Assembly: GCA_029243855.1 (NCBI GenBank)
Contig: JAQWRG010000084.1
Location: forward strand, 1-33,967
DNA length: 33,967 nt
Source of the DNA: Flavobacteriales bacterium
GTDB lineage: Bacteria > Bacteroidota > Bacteroidia > Flavobacteriales_D > Parvicellaceae
Direction: 5' to 3'
The notes under the pieces are model-generated. The model saw only the letters and a list, made by a program, of their open reading frames with translations. It ran no database searches and had not been told where the DNA came from. How positions within the stretch are numbered: position 1 is the first letter of the stretch; each line of letters opens with the position of its first letter. The translations under genes and the position numbers were made by a program. Positions 19,260 through 27,891 of the stretch are shown here, piece by piece.

Positions 19260-20167
19260 TTTCTAATTTAAATTGAATAGTGAAAATACTCCCTTTTGGG
19301 TTGTTATTTTTACAGTAAATCTTAGCTCCATGCATTTTTACTATTTCATTTACTAAGTACAGCCCCAAACCTGTTCCTTTATAAGATCGAGTATCTTCGT
19401 CTTCTACCCTGTAAAATTGTTCAAATATTTTAGTCTTTTCTTTATCAGGAACACCAATGCCTTTGTCAATAAAAGAGATAAAAAGATTAGATGAATCAAT
19501 TTTTGACTCAACAACTATTGTTTCTTCCGCAGAAGAATATTTCCTTGCGTTATCCAATAAATTTTGAATTACAGATGTCATGTAGAAATCATCAACACTT
19601 AAAACTAATTTCTCGTCAATATTATTTTGAATGTTATTGTAAAAAGAATTTGAATTAACAATTGTATTGACAAATTCCTTAAATGCAATTGGCTTATAGG
19701 ATAGTGATTGTTTACTTTCTCCAATAGAACTAGCCAATAAAATTTTATCTACCAATTGCTGTAGACGATCTTGCTCCTGAATTATTTTTTCAAGGCTACT
19801 TTGTTTTTTATCCTCAGAAATTTCTTTTCTATTCAACAACGTTTCTGCAAAAAGTCTGGTTGATGCAATGGGGGTTTTTAACTCGTGGGTAACAGATAAC
19901 GAGAAGTTTTTTTGCCTTTTGGCTAATGAAAATTCTCTATAAAATGATCTTATTACATAAAATGCTCCTATTCCAATTAAAGTAACAAACACCGTTGCTT
20001 CTCCCATTATCATACCCAGTCTTCTTGAAATATACACTTCATCTTTGTTAACTTCTTGAGTTAAAGAAATAATGTGGTATCCCCACCAAAAAAACTGTAA
20101 AAGAACATAGCTTATAAGTAAGCAAAGTACAATGAGTGTTCTATTTTTTTTTGGGGGATTTTTTCAC
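19249..20167 (-). CDS. sensor histidine kinase, two TM helices, HisKA + HATPase; N-terminal segment out of frame by 1 nt at an A9 tract (20144-20152)
   Basis: FSLSVTHELKTPIASTRLFAETLL H-box, QNLLDNARKYS N-box, DKGIGVPDKEKTKIFEQFYR, GTGLGLYLVNEIV. The ORF-track start (GTG, 20037) omits an upstream TM helix readable as NRTLIVLCLLISYVLLQFFWWGYHIISLTQEVNKDE. Confidence 0.85.
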
Positions 20168-20174
20168 AACAGTA

Positions 20175-20206
20175 CAAAGCTAAATAATAGAATACAACAA
20201 GACAAA
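20175..20206 (-). promoter_or_regulatory. candidate promoter for the histidine kinase: TTTG-N20-TAGCTTTG
   Basis: Minus strand TTTG (20203-20206) and TAGCTTTG (20175-20182) match the Bacteroidetes -33/-7 consensus TTTG/TAnnTTTG with 20-nt spacing, ending 7 nt before the GTG at 20167. Confidence 0.5.
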
Positions 20207-20217
20207 TTGTTAAAAAC

Positions 20218-20248
20218 AAAAAAAAGCCCCCTAAAAAAGGGAGCTTTT
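20218..20248 (-). terminator. Rho-independent terminator after tRNA-Phe
   Basis: Minus strand AAAAGCTCCC-TTTTTTA-GGGGGCTTTT hairpin followed by a T run. Confidence 0.8.
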
Positions 20249-20252
20249 AAGA

Positions 20253-20328
20253 TGGTGGTGCCTCCAGGAATCGAACCAGGGACACATGGATTTTCAGTCC
20301 ATTGCTCTACCAACTGAGCTAAGGCACC
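20253..20328 (-). tRNA. tRNA-Phe (anticodon GAA), CCA encoded
   Basis: Minus strand GGTGCCTTAGCTCAGTTGGTAGAGCAATGGACTGAAAATCCATGTGTCCCTGGTTCGATTCCTGGAGGCACCACCA folds as a cloverleaf; anticodon GAA. Confidence 0.97.
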
Positions 20329-20342
20329 AACATTTGAGTCGC

Positions 20343-20371
20343 CAAAAATATAAAAATTTTATTTGCATCAA
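20343..20371 (-). promoter_or_regulatory. candidate promoter for tRNA-Phe: TTG-N18-TATTTTTG
   Basis: Minus strand TTG (20369-20371), 18-nt spacer, TATTTTTG (20343-20350) matching TAnnTTTG. Confidence 0.5.
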
Positions 20372-20422
20372 CCTATTTGAGTCAATTAGTTGAAAATTAA
20401 GCTGCTGCATTTTATCTAAGTA

Positions 20423-20430
20423 TATTTTTG
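20423..20430 (+). promoter_or_regulatory. candidate -7 element TATTTTTG for pheT
   Basis: TAnnTTTG match about 50 nt upstream of the pheT ATG; no well-spaced -33 identified. Confidence 0.35.
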
Positions 20431-20481
20431 TCACTTGATAAAACCCATTAATTTTACACGCCATAAACCTCATTTATAAAT

Positions 20482-22929
20482 ATGAATATTTCCTACGACT
20501 GGTTAAAAAGTATACTTCCTATTAATTTATCAGCAAAAAAAGCAGCTGAAATTTTAACCGACATTGGTTTAGAGGTGGAAAGAACTTCTACATTTAACAG
20601 CGTTGAAGGAGGGCTTAAAGGTTTGCTAATTGGACAAGTGAAAGAGGTTTCAAAACACCCTGATGCAGACAGACTTAATGTTACTAAAGTAGATATTGGT
20701 ATTGATGAATTAAGCACCATTGTGTGCGGAGCGCCTAATGTAGCCGAAGGACAAAAAGTAGTGGTTGCCATTCCAGGAACAACCATTCACCCAACAAGTG
20801 GCGAGCCATTCACCATTAAAAAAGCTAAAATAAGAGGCGTAAGTTCTTACGGAATGATTTGTGCTGAAGATGAAATAGGATTGGGTAAAGAACATGATGG
20901 CATTATGGTGCTTGACAACAAAGCTACTGTTGGCCAATCTGCCGCTAACTATTTTAATCTTGAAGACGATACCATTTTTGAAATTGGGTTAACCCCAAAT
21001 CGTGCAGACGGCATGAGCCATTATGGCGTAGCAAGAGACTTATTGGTAGCTTTAAAACATCAAAAACTCACCTCAAAAAACACCTCGTTAAAAGCGCTTC
21101 CAAAAGCAAAAAAATGGAGCACCTCATCGGCATATAAAAACTTTAAAGTAATCGTTGATCAAGAGGATAAATGCCACCGATATGCTGGTTTAATTTTAGA
21201 AAACATATCGGTAAAAGAAAGTCCTGATTGGCTTAAAAACAAACTAAAAGCCATTGGTTTAAAACCCATTAACAATGTAGTAGACACTACCAACTTTGTG
21301 TTGCACGAATTGGGGCAACCTTTGCATGCTTTTGATTTAGCTGAAATTGAAGGAGAAACCATTAAAGTAAGGTGTCCAAAAAAAGACCAACCCTTTACTA
21401 CACTAGATGGAGTGGAACGCAAACTGCATGAAAACGACTTAATGATTTGCAACAACACAACCGAAATGTGTTTAGCAGGGGTTTTTGGTGGTGAAAAATC
21501 TGGCGTTAAAGAAAGTACCACAACAGTATTTATAGAAAGTGCTTTGTTTGAACCTGTAAGCACAAGAAAAACAGCTAAAAGACACGGGTTAAATACCGAT
21601 GCTTCTTTCCGTTTTGAAAGAGGGGTTGACCCGGCCATGGTAATTCCCGCACTAGTTAAGGCTGCTGAAATAATGGAAGATATTGCTGGTGGTAAAGTAT
21701 GTTCTGAAATAATAGACGTTCATCCAATTAAAGATCATCCTATTGAAGTATCTATTGATTATTCCAATATTAGACAACTTTGTGGAATTGATTTGGCCAA
21801 TAAGGGCATGAATGACATCTTAGCTTTACTTGATATTCAAATAATCAAAACGGGAGAAAACTCAGCAGATTTGTTGGTCCCAAATTATAGAAATGACGTA
21901 ACTAGAGAGGCTGATATTGCTGAAGAAGTGTTGCGAATTTATGGTTACAATGAAGTTGAATTGCCAACCAAATTAGAAAGCTCTATGTCTTTTACTCCTT
22001 CTCGAAATGCAGTTAAATTACAAAAGAGAATTAGCGATCATTTATCTAGTCTCGGACTAAACGAAATACTGTCTAATTCGCTTTCAAAAAGAGCGCACAT
22101 TCAAGCCATTGAAAGCACTGCCGATTTAGACTCACAACATGTTTCTCTATTAAACCCTTTAAGTAACGATACGGCTATTCTTCGTCAATCTTTAGTTTAC
22201 AACTTGGTTGATGTTATTAAAACCAATCAAAACCATGGTGAAGCCAATTGTGCTTTGTTTGAATGGGGAAAAATATATCGTTCTAAAAACGATAAATTTA
22301 AAGAGCAACAACACTTAACTATTGGCTTAAGCGGTCTTCAAAATGATGAACATTGGTTCAATGGAAAGTCTCCCGTTAGCTTTTTTCAATTAAAAGGAAT
22401 AGTTCAAAGTATACTTGAATTATTAGGGTTACAAAATTGCCAAGAATCAGCACTAACTGCTCATGAATTATGGAGTGAGGGAATTACCATAAGTTACCAG
22501 AAAAAAGAAATAGCAAAAATTGGATTATTAAATCCTAAATTACTCGACAAAATGGATCTATCCAGCTCTTGTTATATAGCTGAATTAAACTGGGATTCTA
22601 TATTACCGTACGCATATAAAACAAACACCTCCTTTCAGCAAATAAATAAGTTCCAAAAAGTATATAGAGATCTATCTTTTTTAATTGACGAAAAAGTAAC
22701 CCTAAGTGAACTAATGAATTGCATTAACAAGGTGAAAAATAAAATTTTGCAAGAAGTTTCTTTATTTGATGTATACACCAATAAGAAAAGTCTAGCGAAT
22801 AAAAAAGCCTATGGCCTTAGGTTTGAATTTCTTCATCCAGATAAAACTTTAACAGATAAAGAGGTAGATAAGGTGATGAAGCAAGTTCAAGAAAAAATAA
22901 CTAAAGAAGTTCATGCTGAATTAAGATAA
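20482..22929 (+). CDS. pheT: phenylalanine--tRNA ligase subunit beta
   Basis: MNISYDWLKSILPINLSAKKAAEILTDIGLEVE, tRNA-binding domain GQVKEVSKHPDADRLNVTKVDIG, FRFERGVDP, C-terminal FDX-ACB domain. Confidence 0.98.
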   Translation: MNISYDWLKSILPINLSAKKAAEILTDIGLEVERTSTFNSVEGGLKGLLIGQVKEVSKHPDADRLNVTKVDIGIDELSTIVCGAPNVAEGQKVVVAIPGTTIHPTSGEPFTIKKAKIRGVSSYGMICAEDEIGLGKEHDGIMVLDNKATVGQSAANYFNLEDDTIFEIGLTPNRADGMSHYGVARDLLVALKHQKLTSKNTSLKALPKAKKWSTSSAYKNFKVIVDQEDKCHRYAGLILENISVKESPDWLKNKLKAIGLKPINNVVDTTNFVLHELGQPLHAFDLAEIEGETIKVRCPKKDQPFTTLDGVERKLHENDLMICNNTTEMCLAGVFGGEKSGVKESTTTVFIESALFEPVSTRKTAKRHGLNTDASFRFERGVDPAMVIPALVKAAEIMEDIAGGKVCSEIIDVHPIKDHPIEVSIDYSNIRQLCGIDLANKGMNDILALLDIQIIKTGENSADLLVPNYRNDVTREADIAEEVLRIYGYNEVELPTKLESSMSFTPSRNAVKLQKRISDHLSSLGLNEILSNSLSKRAHIQAIESTADLDSQHVSLLNPLSNDTAILRQSLVYNLVDVIKTNQNHGEANCALFEWGKIYRSKNDKFKEQQHLTIGLSGLQNDEHWFNGKSPVSFFQLKGIVQSILELLGLQNCQESALTAHELWSEGITISYQKKEIAKIGLLNPKLLDKMDLSSSCYIAELNWDSILPYAYKTNTSFQQINKFQKVYRDLSFLIDEKVTLSELMNCINKVKNKILQEVSLFDVYTNKKSLANKKAYGLRFEFLHPDKTLTDKEVDKVMKQVQEKITKEVHAELR

Positions 22930-22931
22930 AT

Positions 22932-24269
22932 ATGAGTAAAGTTTGGTTTGGATATTGGTTTAAAAGTTGGTCTGTAATATATAAAATATGCTATGCAATA
23001 GTTCGTACCGGAATGCGTACCTATTTTAAAAGGTATGAACTTCATAATTTTGAAAACCTTCCTAAGGACAGCGGCTTACTTTTTGCTGCAAATCATCAAA
23101 ACGCCTTTTTAGACCCTATTATATTGGCTGCTCATTTAAAAAAACCAGTTTATTTTTTAACTCGTGCCGATATTTTTAAAAAGAAATTAGCCAATAAAAT
23201 TCTTCGGAAAGTACACATGTTGCCTATTTTTAGACAGCGTGACGGGGTTGATACTGCTGAAAAAAATAAAGGAACATTCAGTCAATGTCACGACATCTTA
23301 AACAACAAAGAACATGTTTTGATTTTCCCTGAGGGAAATCACAACTATAAAAAACATTTGAGAACTCCTCTTAAAAAAGGAATATCAAGAATTGCTTTAG
23401 GAGCTGCTGAAAAATACAACTTCAACATAAAGCTTTATGTAATTCCCTTGGGAATTGATTACAGCAATCATTTCAACATGAATGCTGAAATGTTAAGTAT
23501 TGTTGGCAAACCTATAGATGTCAGTGATTACTATGAATCCTATCAAAACAATCCAACCGAAACCATAAACAACTTAAACAAAGACATTGCTACTCAATTA
23601 AAAAGCGTAATGATTGACATTAAAGATCAAGAAAACTATCAATCTATATATAACTTATTGCATAGGTTCCCTATTCAATCAAAAAAGAAGCCTGTTTCAG
23701 AAAAAGTAGCTTTTCAGAAAAAAGTTTTAGAAAAAATTGATTCTTTAAAATCTAATAACATTGATCAGTTTAATAAACTGCTAATAAACATTGAAACCTT
23801 ATTCAATACAACAAAAAAACATAAGCTTCGAGCTTATCTTTTTAATAAAATAGAACAGGATAAAATGTCTAGTAAAGCTTTAGGGGTAAGTATGCTTTTA
23901 ATTTTATTCTTCCCTTTGCATTGTGTCGGCTTAATTAGCAACTACATACCTTATAAAATTCCAGTTTGGTTTGTCAACTCAAAAGTAAAAGACATTCATT
24001 TTCACAGCTCACTTAAACTCGCTACTGGAGTAGTTTGTTTTGCAATTTATTGGGCATTGCTTTTATTGTTAGTGGTGTTGTTATTTGGTTGGAAAATGGG
24101 ACTTTACTATACCATTTCACTTCCTTTTCTCGCTTTCTTAAATTGGAAATATTGGCTGAATCTAATCAAAACAAGTGGGAGAATACAGTTTAAAAGGTTG
24201 GACAAAAGGGGTGAGCTTAAAGAAGCTCATGAGAGTTTTAATGCAATCAATAAGCAGCTAGGCCTATAA
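22932..24269 (+). CDS. 1-acyl-sn-glycerol-3-phosphate acyltransferase family membrane protein
   Basis: FAANHQNAFLDPIIL (NHxxxxD) and FPEGNHNYKK motifs of PlsC-type acyltransferases. Confidence 0.9.
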   Translation: MSKVWFGYWFKSWSVIYKICYAIVRTGMRTYFKRYELHNFENLPKDSGLLFAANHQNAFLDPIILAAHLKKPVYFLTRADIFKKKLANKILRKVHMLPIFRQRDGVDTAEKNKGTFSQCHDILNNKEHVLIFPEGNHNYKKHLRTPLKKGISRIALGAAEKYNFNIKLYVIPLGIDYSNHFNMNAEMLSIVGKPIDVSDYYESYQNNPTETINNLNKDIATQLKSVMIDIKDQENYQSIYNLLHRFPIQSKKKPVSEKVAFQKKVLEKIDSLKSNNIDQFNKLLINIETLFNTTKKHKLRAYLFNKIEQDKMSSKALGVSMLLILFFPLHCVGLISNYIPYKIPVWFVNSKVKDIHFHSSLKLATGVVCFAIYWALLLLLVVLLFGWKMGLYYTISLPFLAFLNWKYWLNLIKTSGRIQFKRLDKRGELKEAHESFNAINKQLGL

Positions 24270-25163
24270 TACTCCATTTCCAGAAAAACTTCCTTCCTTA
24301 TAAACATCAATGCGTTCTAGCAATCCGTTTTCATCGTAAATGTAATGCTTCCCGGTCCACAATTTACCCCCTTTAAAAGCTCCATCCATTAGAATGTCTT
24401 TATTTTCATTATAGGTTTTGTGGTAGCCATCTTTTAAGATTTTCCCTTTGGCAGAAGGTAAAAAACCGATATTCAGTTCTCCTTCAGCTTCAACGGCTTC
24501 TTTTGCTGAAATAATTTGCTCTGCTTTTTCTACAGGGGGATTTTTTCTTTCGATAGTTCCAGTAGTGGTTGCTTCCCCTTTTTCATTAAATACTATTTTT
24601 TCTTTTATATCGCCATTAGGCCACATTCTTGTTGCTTCTCCAGATCCTTTTCCGTTTACGGTCTCAAAAACTAATTCTGCTTGACCATTAGGGTAATAAT
24701 ACACTACTTTTCCCTCTGTTTTACCTTTACTATTAAATGTTTTTTCCTGGGATACTGTTCCGTCTTCAAAATACCTAACAAAATTCCCATTATATACTTT
24801 AGATTTCCAAGTGCCTTTTTCTTCAACTTGTCCGTTAGGAAAATACAATTCAAAATCTCCATAAGATCTGCCGTTTACATAATTTATTTTGCTTTTGATT
24901 GTCCCTGAAGGGTAATACTTAGTCCAAACACCTGTTTTCCTTCCATTTTTAAACTCTCCCTCTTCAACTTTAGCTAAAGGATGATAGGCTGTATCTTTTT
25001 TCATTTGACCATTCATAACCCAATAACCATGTCTTCTTCCCTCAACTGTTTGATTAAGCGTATCACTTTGACTTAATAAAGGAGAAAAAACAAAGGTGTT
25101 GATGATAATTATTAGTAAAATCTTCGTGTTAAAAATTGATATGTTATTGATTAATGGCAACAA
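24264..25163 (-). CDS. MORN-variant repeat protein, exported (YwqK-like)
   Basis: Signal peptide and repeats such as GEFKNGRKTGVWTKYYPSGTIKSKINYVNGRSYGDFELYFPNGQVEEKGTWK; TTG start. Confidence 0.85.
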   Translation of the reverse strand: MLPLINNISIFNTKILLIIIINTFVFSPLLSQSDTLNQTVEGRRHGYWVMNGQMKKDTAYHPLAKVEEGEFKNGRKTGVWTKYYPSGTIKSKINYVNGRSYGDFELYFPNGQVEEKGTWKSKVYNGNFVRYFEDGTVSQEKTFNSKGKTEGKVVYYYPNGQAELVFETVNGKGSGEATRMWPNGDIKEKIVFNEKGEATTTGTIERKNPPVEKAEQIISAKEAVEAEGELNIGFLPSAKGKILKDGYHKTYNENKDILMDGAFKGGKLWTGKHYIYDENGLLERIDVYKEGSFSGNGVL

Positions 25164-25168
25164 TAGAA

Positions 25169-26122
25169 TTAATTAATAACGGTTTGTTTTGAAAGCTCTT
25201 TTAACATGATTGATGATGTAGCTTCTAAGTCAAATTTTGGGCGCCAATTCCAATCGTTTTTAGCAAGCGTATCATCAACGCTTTGAGGCCAAGTAAGCGC
25301 AATTTTATTTCTAAAATCTGGATTAAAATCCAATTTAAAATTTGGCAAATGTTTCTGAATTTCTACACCTATTTCATTTGGGGTAAAACTCATTCCACTA
25401 ACGTTATAACTTGAACGAATGGTTAAATTATTTTTATCCGTCTGCATCAATTCCCTTGTAGCTCTTATAGCATCATCCATATACATCATTGGAAGACGAA
25501 CATCTTGAGCTAAAAAAGAAGAATATATTCCTTTGTTAATTGCTTGATGAAAAATATCTACAGCATAATCGGTTGTACCTCCACCTGGTTCACTTTTGTA
25601 GCTTATTAAGCCCGGATACCTTATACTTCTTACATCAACACCATAATTATTATGGTAGTATTCACACCATCTTTCACCAGCTAACTTACTAATTCCATAA
25701 ACGGTTGAAGGTTCTGTAATGGTTCTTTGAGGCGTCATAACTTTTGGTGAAGAAGCCCCAAAAATGGCAATAGAACTTGGCCAAAAGACTTTTTTTACGT
25801 GCCCTTCTTTTGCTAAATCCAACACATTAAAAAGCCCATTCATATTTAAATTCCATGCCGGTTGAACTTTCTTTTCTGCAGTAGCTGAAAGCAATGCAGC
25901 CAACAAATAAACTTCATCAACATCATGCTCCTTTACTAACTTAAATAGTTTATCAGCATCCAATACATCTAAAGTGAAAAAAGTAACTTCCTTAATCACA
26001 TCAGGTGGTGTCGTCTTGATATCAGTCGCAATAACATTATTTACTCCAAAGTTGTTTACAAGGTCTAAAATAAGTTCTGTACCTATTTGGCCTGATGATC
26101 CTATAACTAACTTTTTACCCAT
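25169..26122 (-). CDS. tdh: NAD-dependent epimerase/dehydratase, probable SDR-type L-threonine 3-dehydrogenase
   Basis: VIGSSGQIGTELILDL Rossmann motif, WPSSIAIFG, TVYGISKLAGERWCEYY (YxxxK), IRYPGLISYKSEPGGGTTDYAVDIFH. Confidence 0.85.
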   Translation of the reverse strand: MGKKLVIGSSGQIGTELILDLVNNFGVNNVIATDIKTTPPDVIKEVTFFTLDVLDADKLFKLVKEHDVDEVYLLAALLSATAEKKVQPAWNLNMNGLFNVLDLAKEGHVKKVFWPSSIAIFGASSPKVMTPQRTITEPSTVYGISKLAGERWCEYYHNNYGVDVRSIRYPGLISYKSEPGGGTTDYAVDIFHQAINKGIYSSFLAQDVRLPMMYMDDAIRATRELMQTDKNNLTIRSSYNVSGMSFTPNEIGVEIQKHLPNFKLDFNPDFRNKIALTWPQSVDDTLAKNDWNWRPKFDLEATSSIMLKELSKQTVIN

Positions 26123-26143
26123 TTTAAATAACCTGAATTTCTA

Positions 26144-26151
26144 ACAAAAAT
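26144..26151 (-). promoter_or_regulatory. candidate -7 element TATTTTTG upstream of tdh
   Basis: Reverse complement of caaaaata matches TAnnTTTG. Confidence 0.3.
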
Positions 26152-26168
26152 AGAAAATTAGCAGTCGG

Positions 26169-27314
26169 TTAGTAATTTAAAGTGTTAGAATTGTGAGGGA
26201 ATCTTGTAAAATGTATGTCTTTTACGATCTGAAAAATAGTTTCTCTAAATTCTGACATGTGTTGTTTCTTAACTGCAGAAATAAAAGTACTCATTTGATC
26301 TTTTGTTTCCCATGTTTTAATAATTGGCTGCAAATCTTCTTTCTTGAACTGATCTATTTTATTGAAGCAATATAATATTGGTTTTGGTGTTTCTATAATT
26401 TCATTTAGAGTTTCTTCCACTACCGCCATGTGCTCTTCATGAGAAGGGTGTGAAAGATCTACTACATGAACTAATACATCAGCCTCTCTTACTTCATCTA
26501 GGGTAGACTTAAACGATTCTACCAATTGGTGAGGGAGTTTACGTATAAAACCAACCGTATCACTTAATAAAAATGGAACCTGATTTAATACTACTTTTCT
26601 TACAGTAGTATCAAGAGTTGCAAATAATTTATTCTCGGCAAACACTTCGGATTTACTCAAGACATTCATAAGGGTTGATTTACCTACATTGGTATACCCC
26701 ACTAAAGCTACTCTTACCGTACTTCCTCTATTGTTACGTTGAGCTGTTTTTTGTTTGTCAATTTTTACAAGCTTTTGCTTTAATTGACTTATTTTTTGAC
26801 CTATAATTCTTCTATCTGTTTCAATTTGAGTTTCTCCAGGTCCCCTCATGCCAATTCCTCCTTTTTGTCTTTCAAGGTGTGTCCACATCCTGGTTAATCT
26901 TGGAAGTAAATATTGGTATTGTGCCAACTCTACTTGAGTTTTGGCATGCGCGGTTCTTGCTCTACTAGCAAAAATGTCTAAAATCAGGTTGCTTCTATCA
27001 AGAATTTTACAAGCCAATTGTTTTTCAATATTTCTAAGCTGAGAGGGTGTTAAATCATCGTCAAAAATTGCCATATCAATACAATGTTCTTTTATGTATT
27101 GTTCGATTTCATTGAGTTTCCCCTTTCCTACAAATGTTTTTGGATTAGCCATATCCAATCGCTGAGTGAATCTCTGATGGGTTTTAGCTCCAGATGTTAA
27201 AGTCAAGAATTCTAATTCATCTAAATATTCTTCCGTTTCTTTTGGGTTTTGGCCTTTTTGAACCAACCCAATTAAAATCGCTTTTTCAATATATTTTTTT
27301 GTGCTTATCCCCAT
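26169..27314 (-). CDS. hflX: GTPase HflX
   Basis: GPGETQIETDRR, VALVGYTNVGKSTLMN, LFATLDTTVRKV, LSDTVGFIRKLPHQLVESFKSTLDEV motifs. Confidence 0.97.
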   Translation of the reverse strand: MGISTKKYIEKAILIGLVQKGQNPKETEEYLDELEFLTLTSGAKTHQRFTQRLDMANPKTFVGKGKLNEIEQYIKEHCIDMAIFDDDLTPSQLRNIEKQLACKILDRSNLILDIFASRARTAHAKTQVELAQYQYLLPRLTRMWTHLERQKGGIGMRGPGETQIETDRRIIGQKISQLKQKLVKIDKQKTAQRNNRGSTVRVALVGYTNVGKSTLMNVLSKSEVFAENKLFATLDTTVRKVVLNQVPFLLSDTVGFIRKLPHQLVESFKSTLDEVREADVLVHVVDLSHPSHEEHMAVVEETLNEIIETPKPILYCFNKIDQFKKEDLQPIIKTWETKDQMSTFISAVKKQHMSEFRETIFQIVKDIHFTRFPHNSNTLNY

Positions 27315-27394
27315 GGAAAATTAAGTTAACCCTAAATAATTTAAAATAAGAGTTAATTTAAGTTCTTTGCGTTTATCAAATTAAGGACTTGCTC

Positions 27395-27790
27395 CTATTG
27401 TTTGTTTTTTCGAGCATGAATAAAAGATTTCACACACAAAAACGTAAATAAAGAACCTGTTAAAAATAACATTAACATTGATCCCGTAGCATAATTAAGG
27501 CCGTCATTCATTTTCATAAAAAATCTTGTTCCTCCCAATGCGCACAACAAACCAAAAACAACAGCAATATGCATCCAAACTTTTCTTTTGGCAGGAATTA
27601 ATATTGCAAGTAATCCAGAAATAAATAATGGTACGCCTAAAAATGAAGGGAAATAAGATGTTATTGAATCAGAGGAAGAAATATATGATATTAATACCCC
27701 CCAAATGATTAGAAATAACCCATAAGTAAAAGAAATTTTCGGCATCGAAAATCCTAAAACTTTAAATTCTGATGTAGTGATGTCATTCAT
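27395..27790 (-). CDS. small multi-TM membrane protein (conserved hypothetical)
   Basis: MNDITTSEFKVLGFSMPKISFTYGLFLIIWGVLISYIS...; four hydrophobic helices. ORF-track start at 27877 likely over-extended. Confidence 0.7.
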   Translation of the reverse strand: MNDITTSEFKVLGFSMPKISFTYGLFLIIWGVLISYISSSDSITSYFPSFLGVPLFISGLLAILIPAKRKVWMHIAVVFGLLCALGGTRFFMKMNDGLNYATGSMLMLFLTGSLFTFLCVKSFIHARKNKQ

Positions 27791-27891
27791 AATTATGTTT
27801 TTTTTCAAATCTATGAAATGAATAGATATACATGATAAATGAGTGGTTTTTTTTAAGGTTTGTATCAAATAATTCATAATTTCATTGACTA

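Noticed and set aside
20132-20317. Plus-strand 61-aa ORF
   Set aside because: Runs through the kinase 5' end, the terminator and antisense of tRNA-Phe; clearly spurious
21159-21638. 159-aa antisense ORF in pheT
   Set aside because: Shadow ORF of a conserved gene; no recognisable domain
24264-25163. Toxin-antitoxin module suggested by the common YwqK antitoxin label
   Set aside because: No toxin-like neighbour; exported MORN-repeat architecture; flanked by tdh and an acyltransferase
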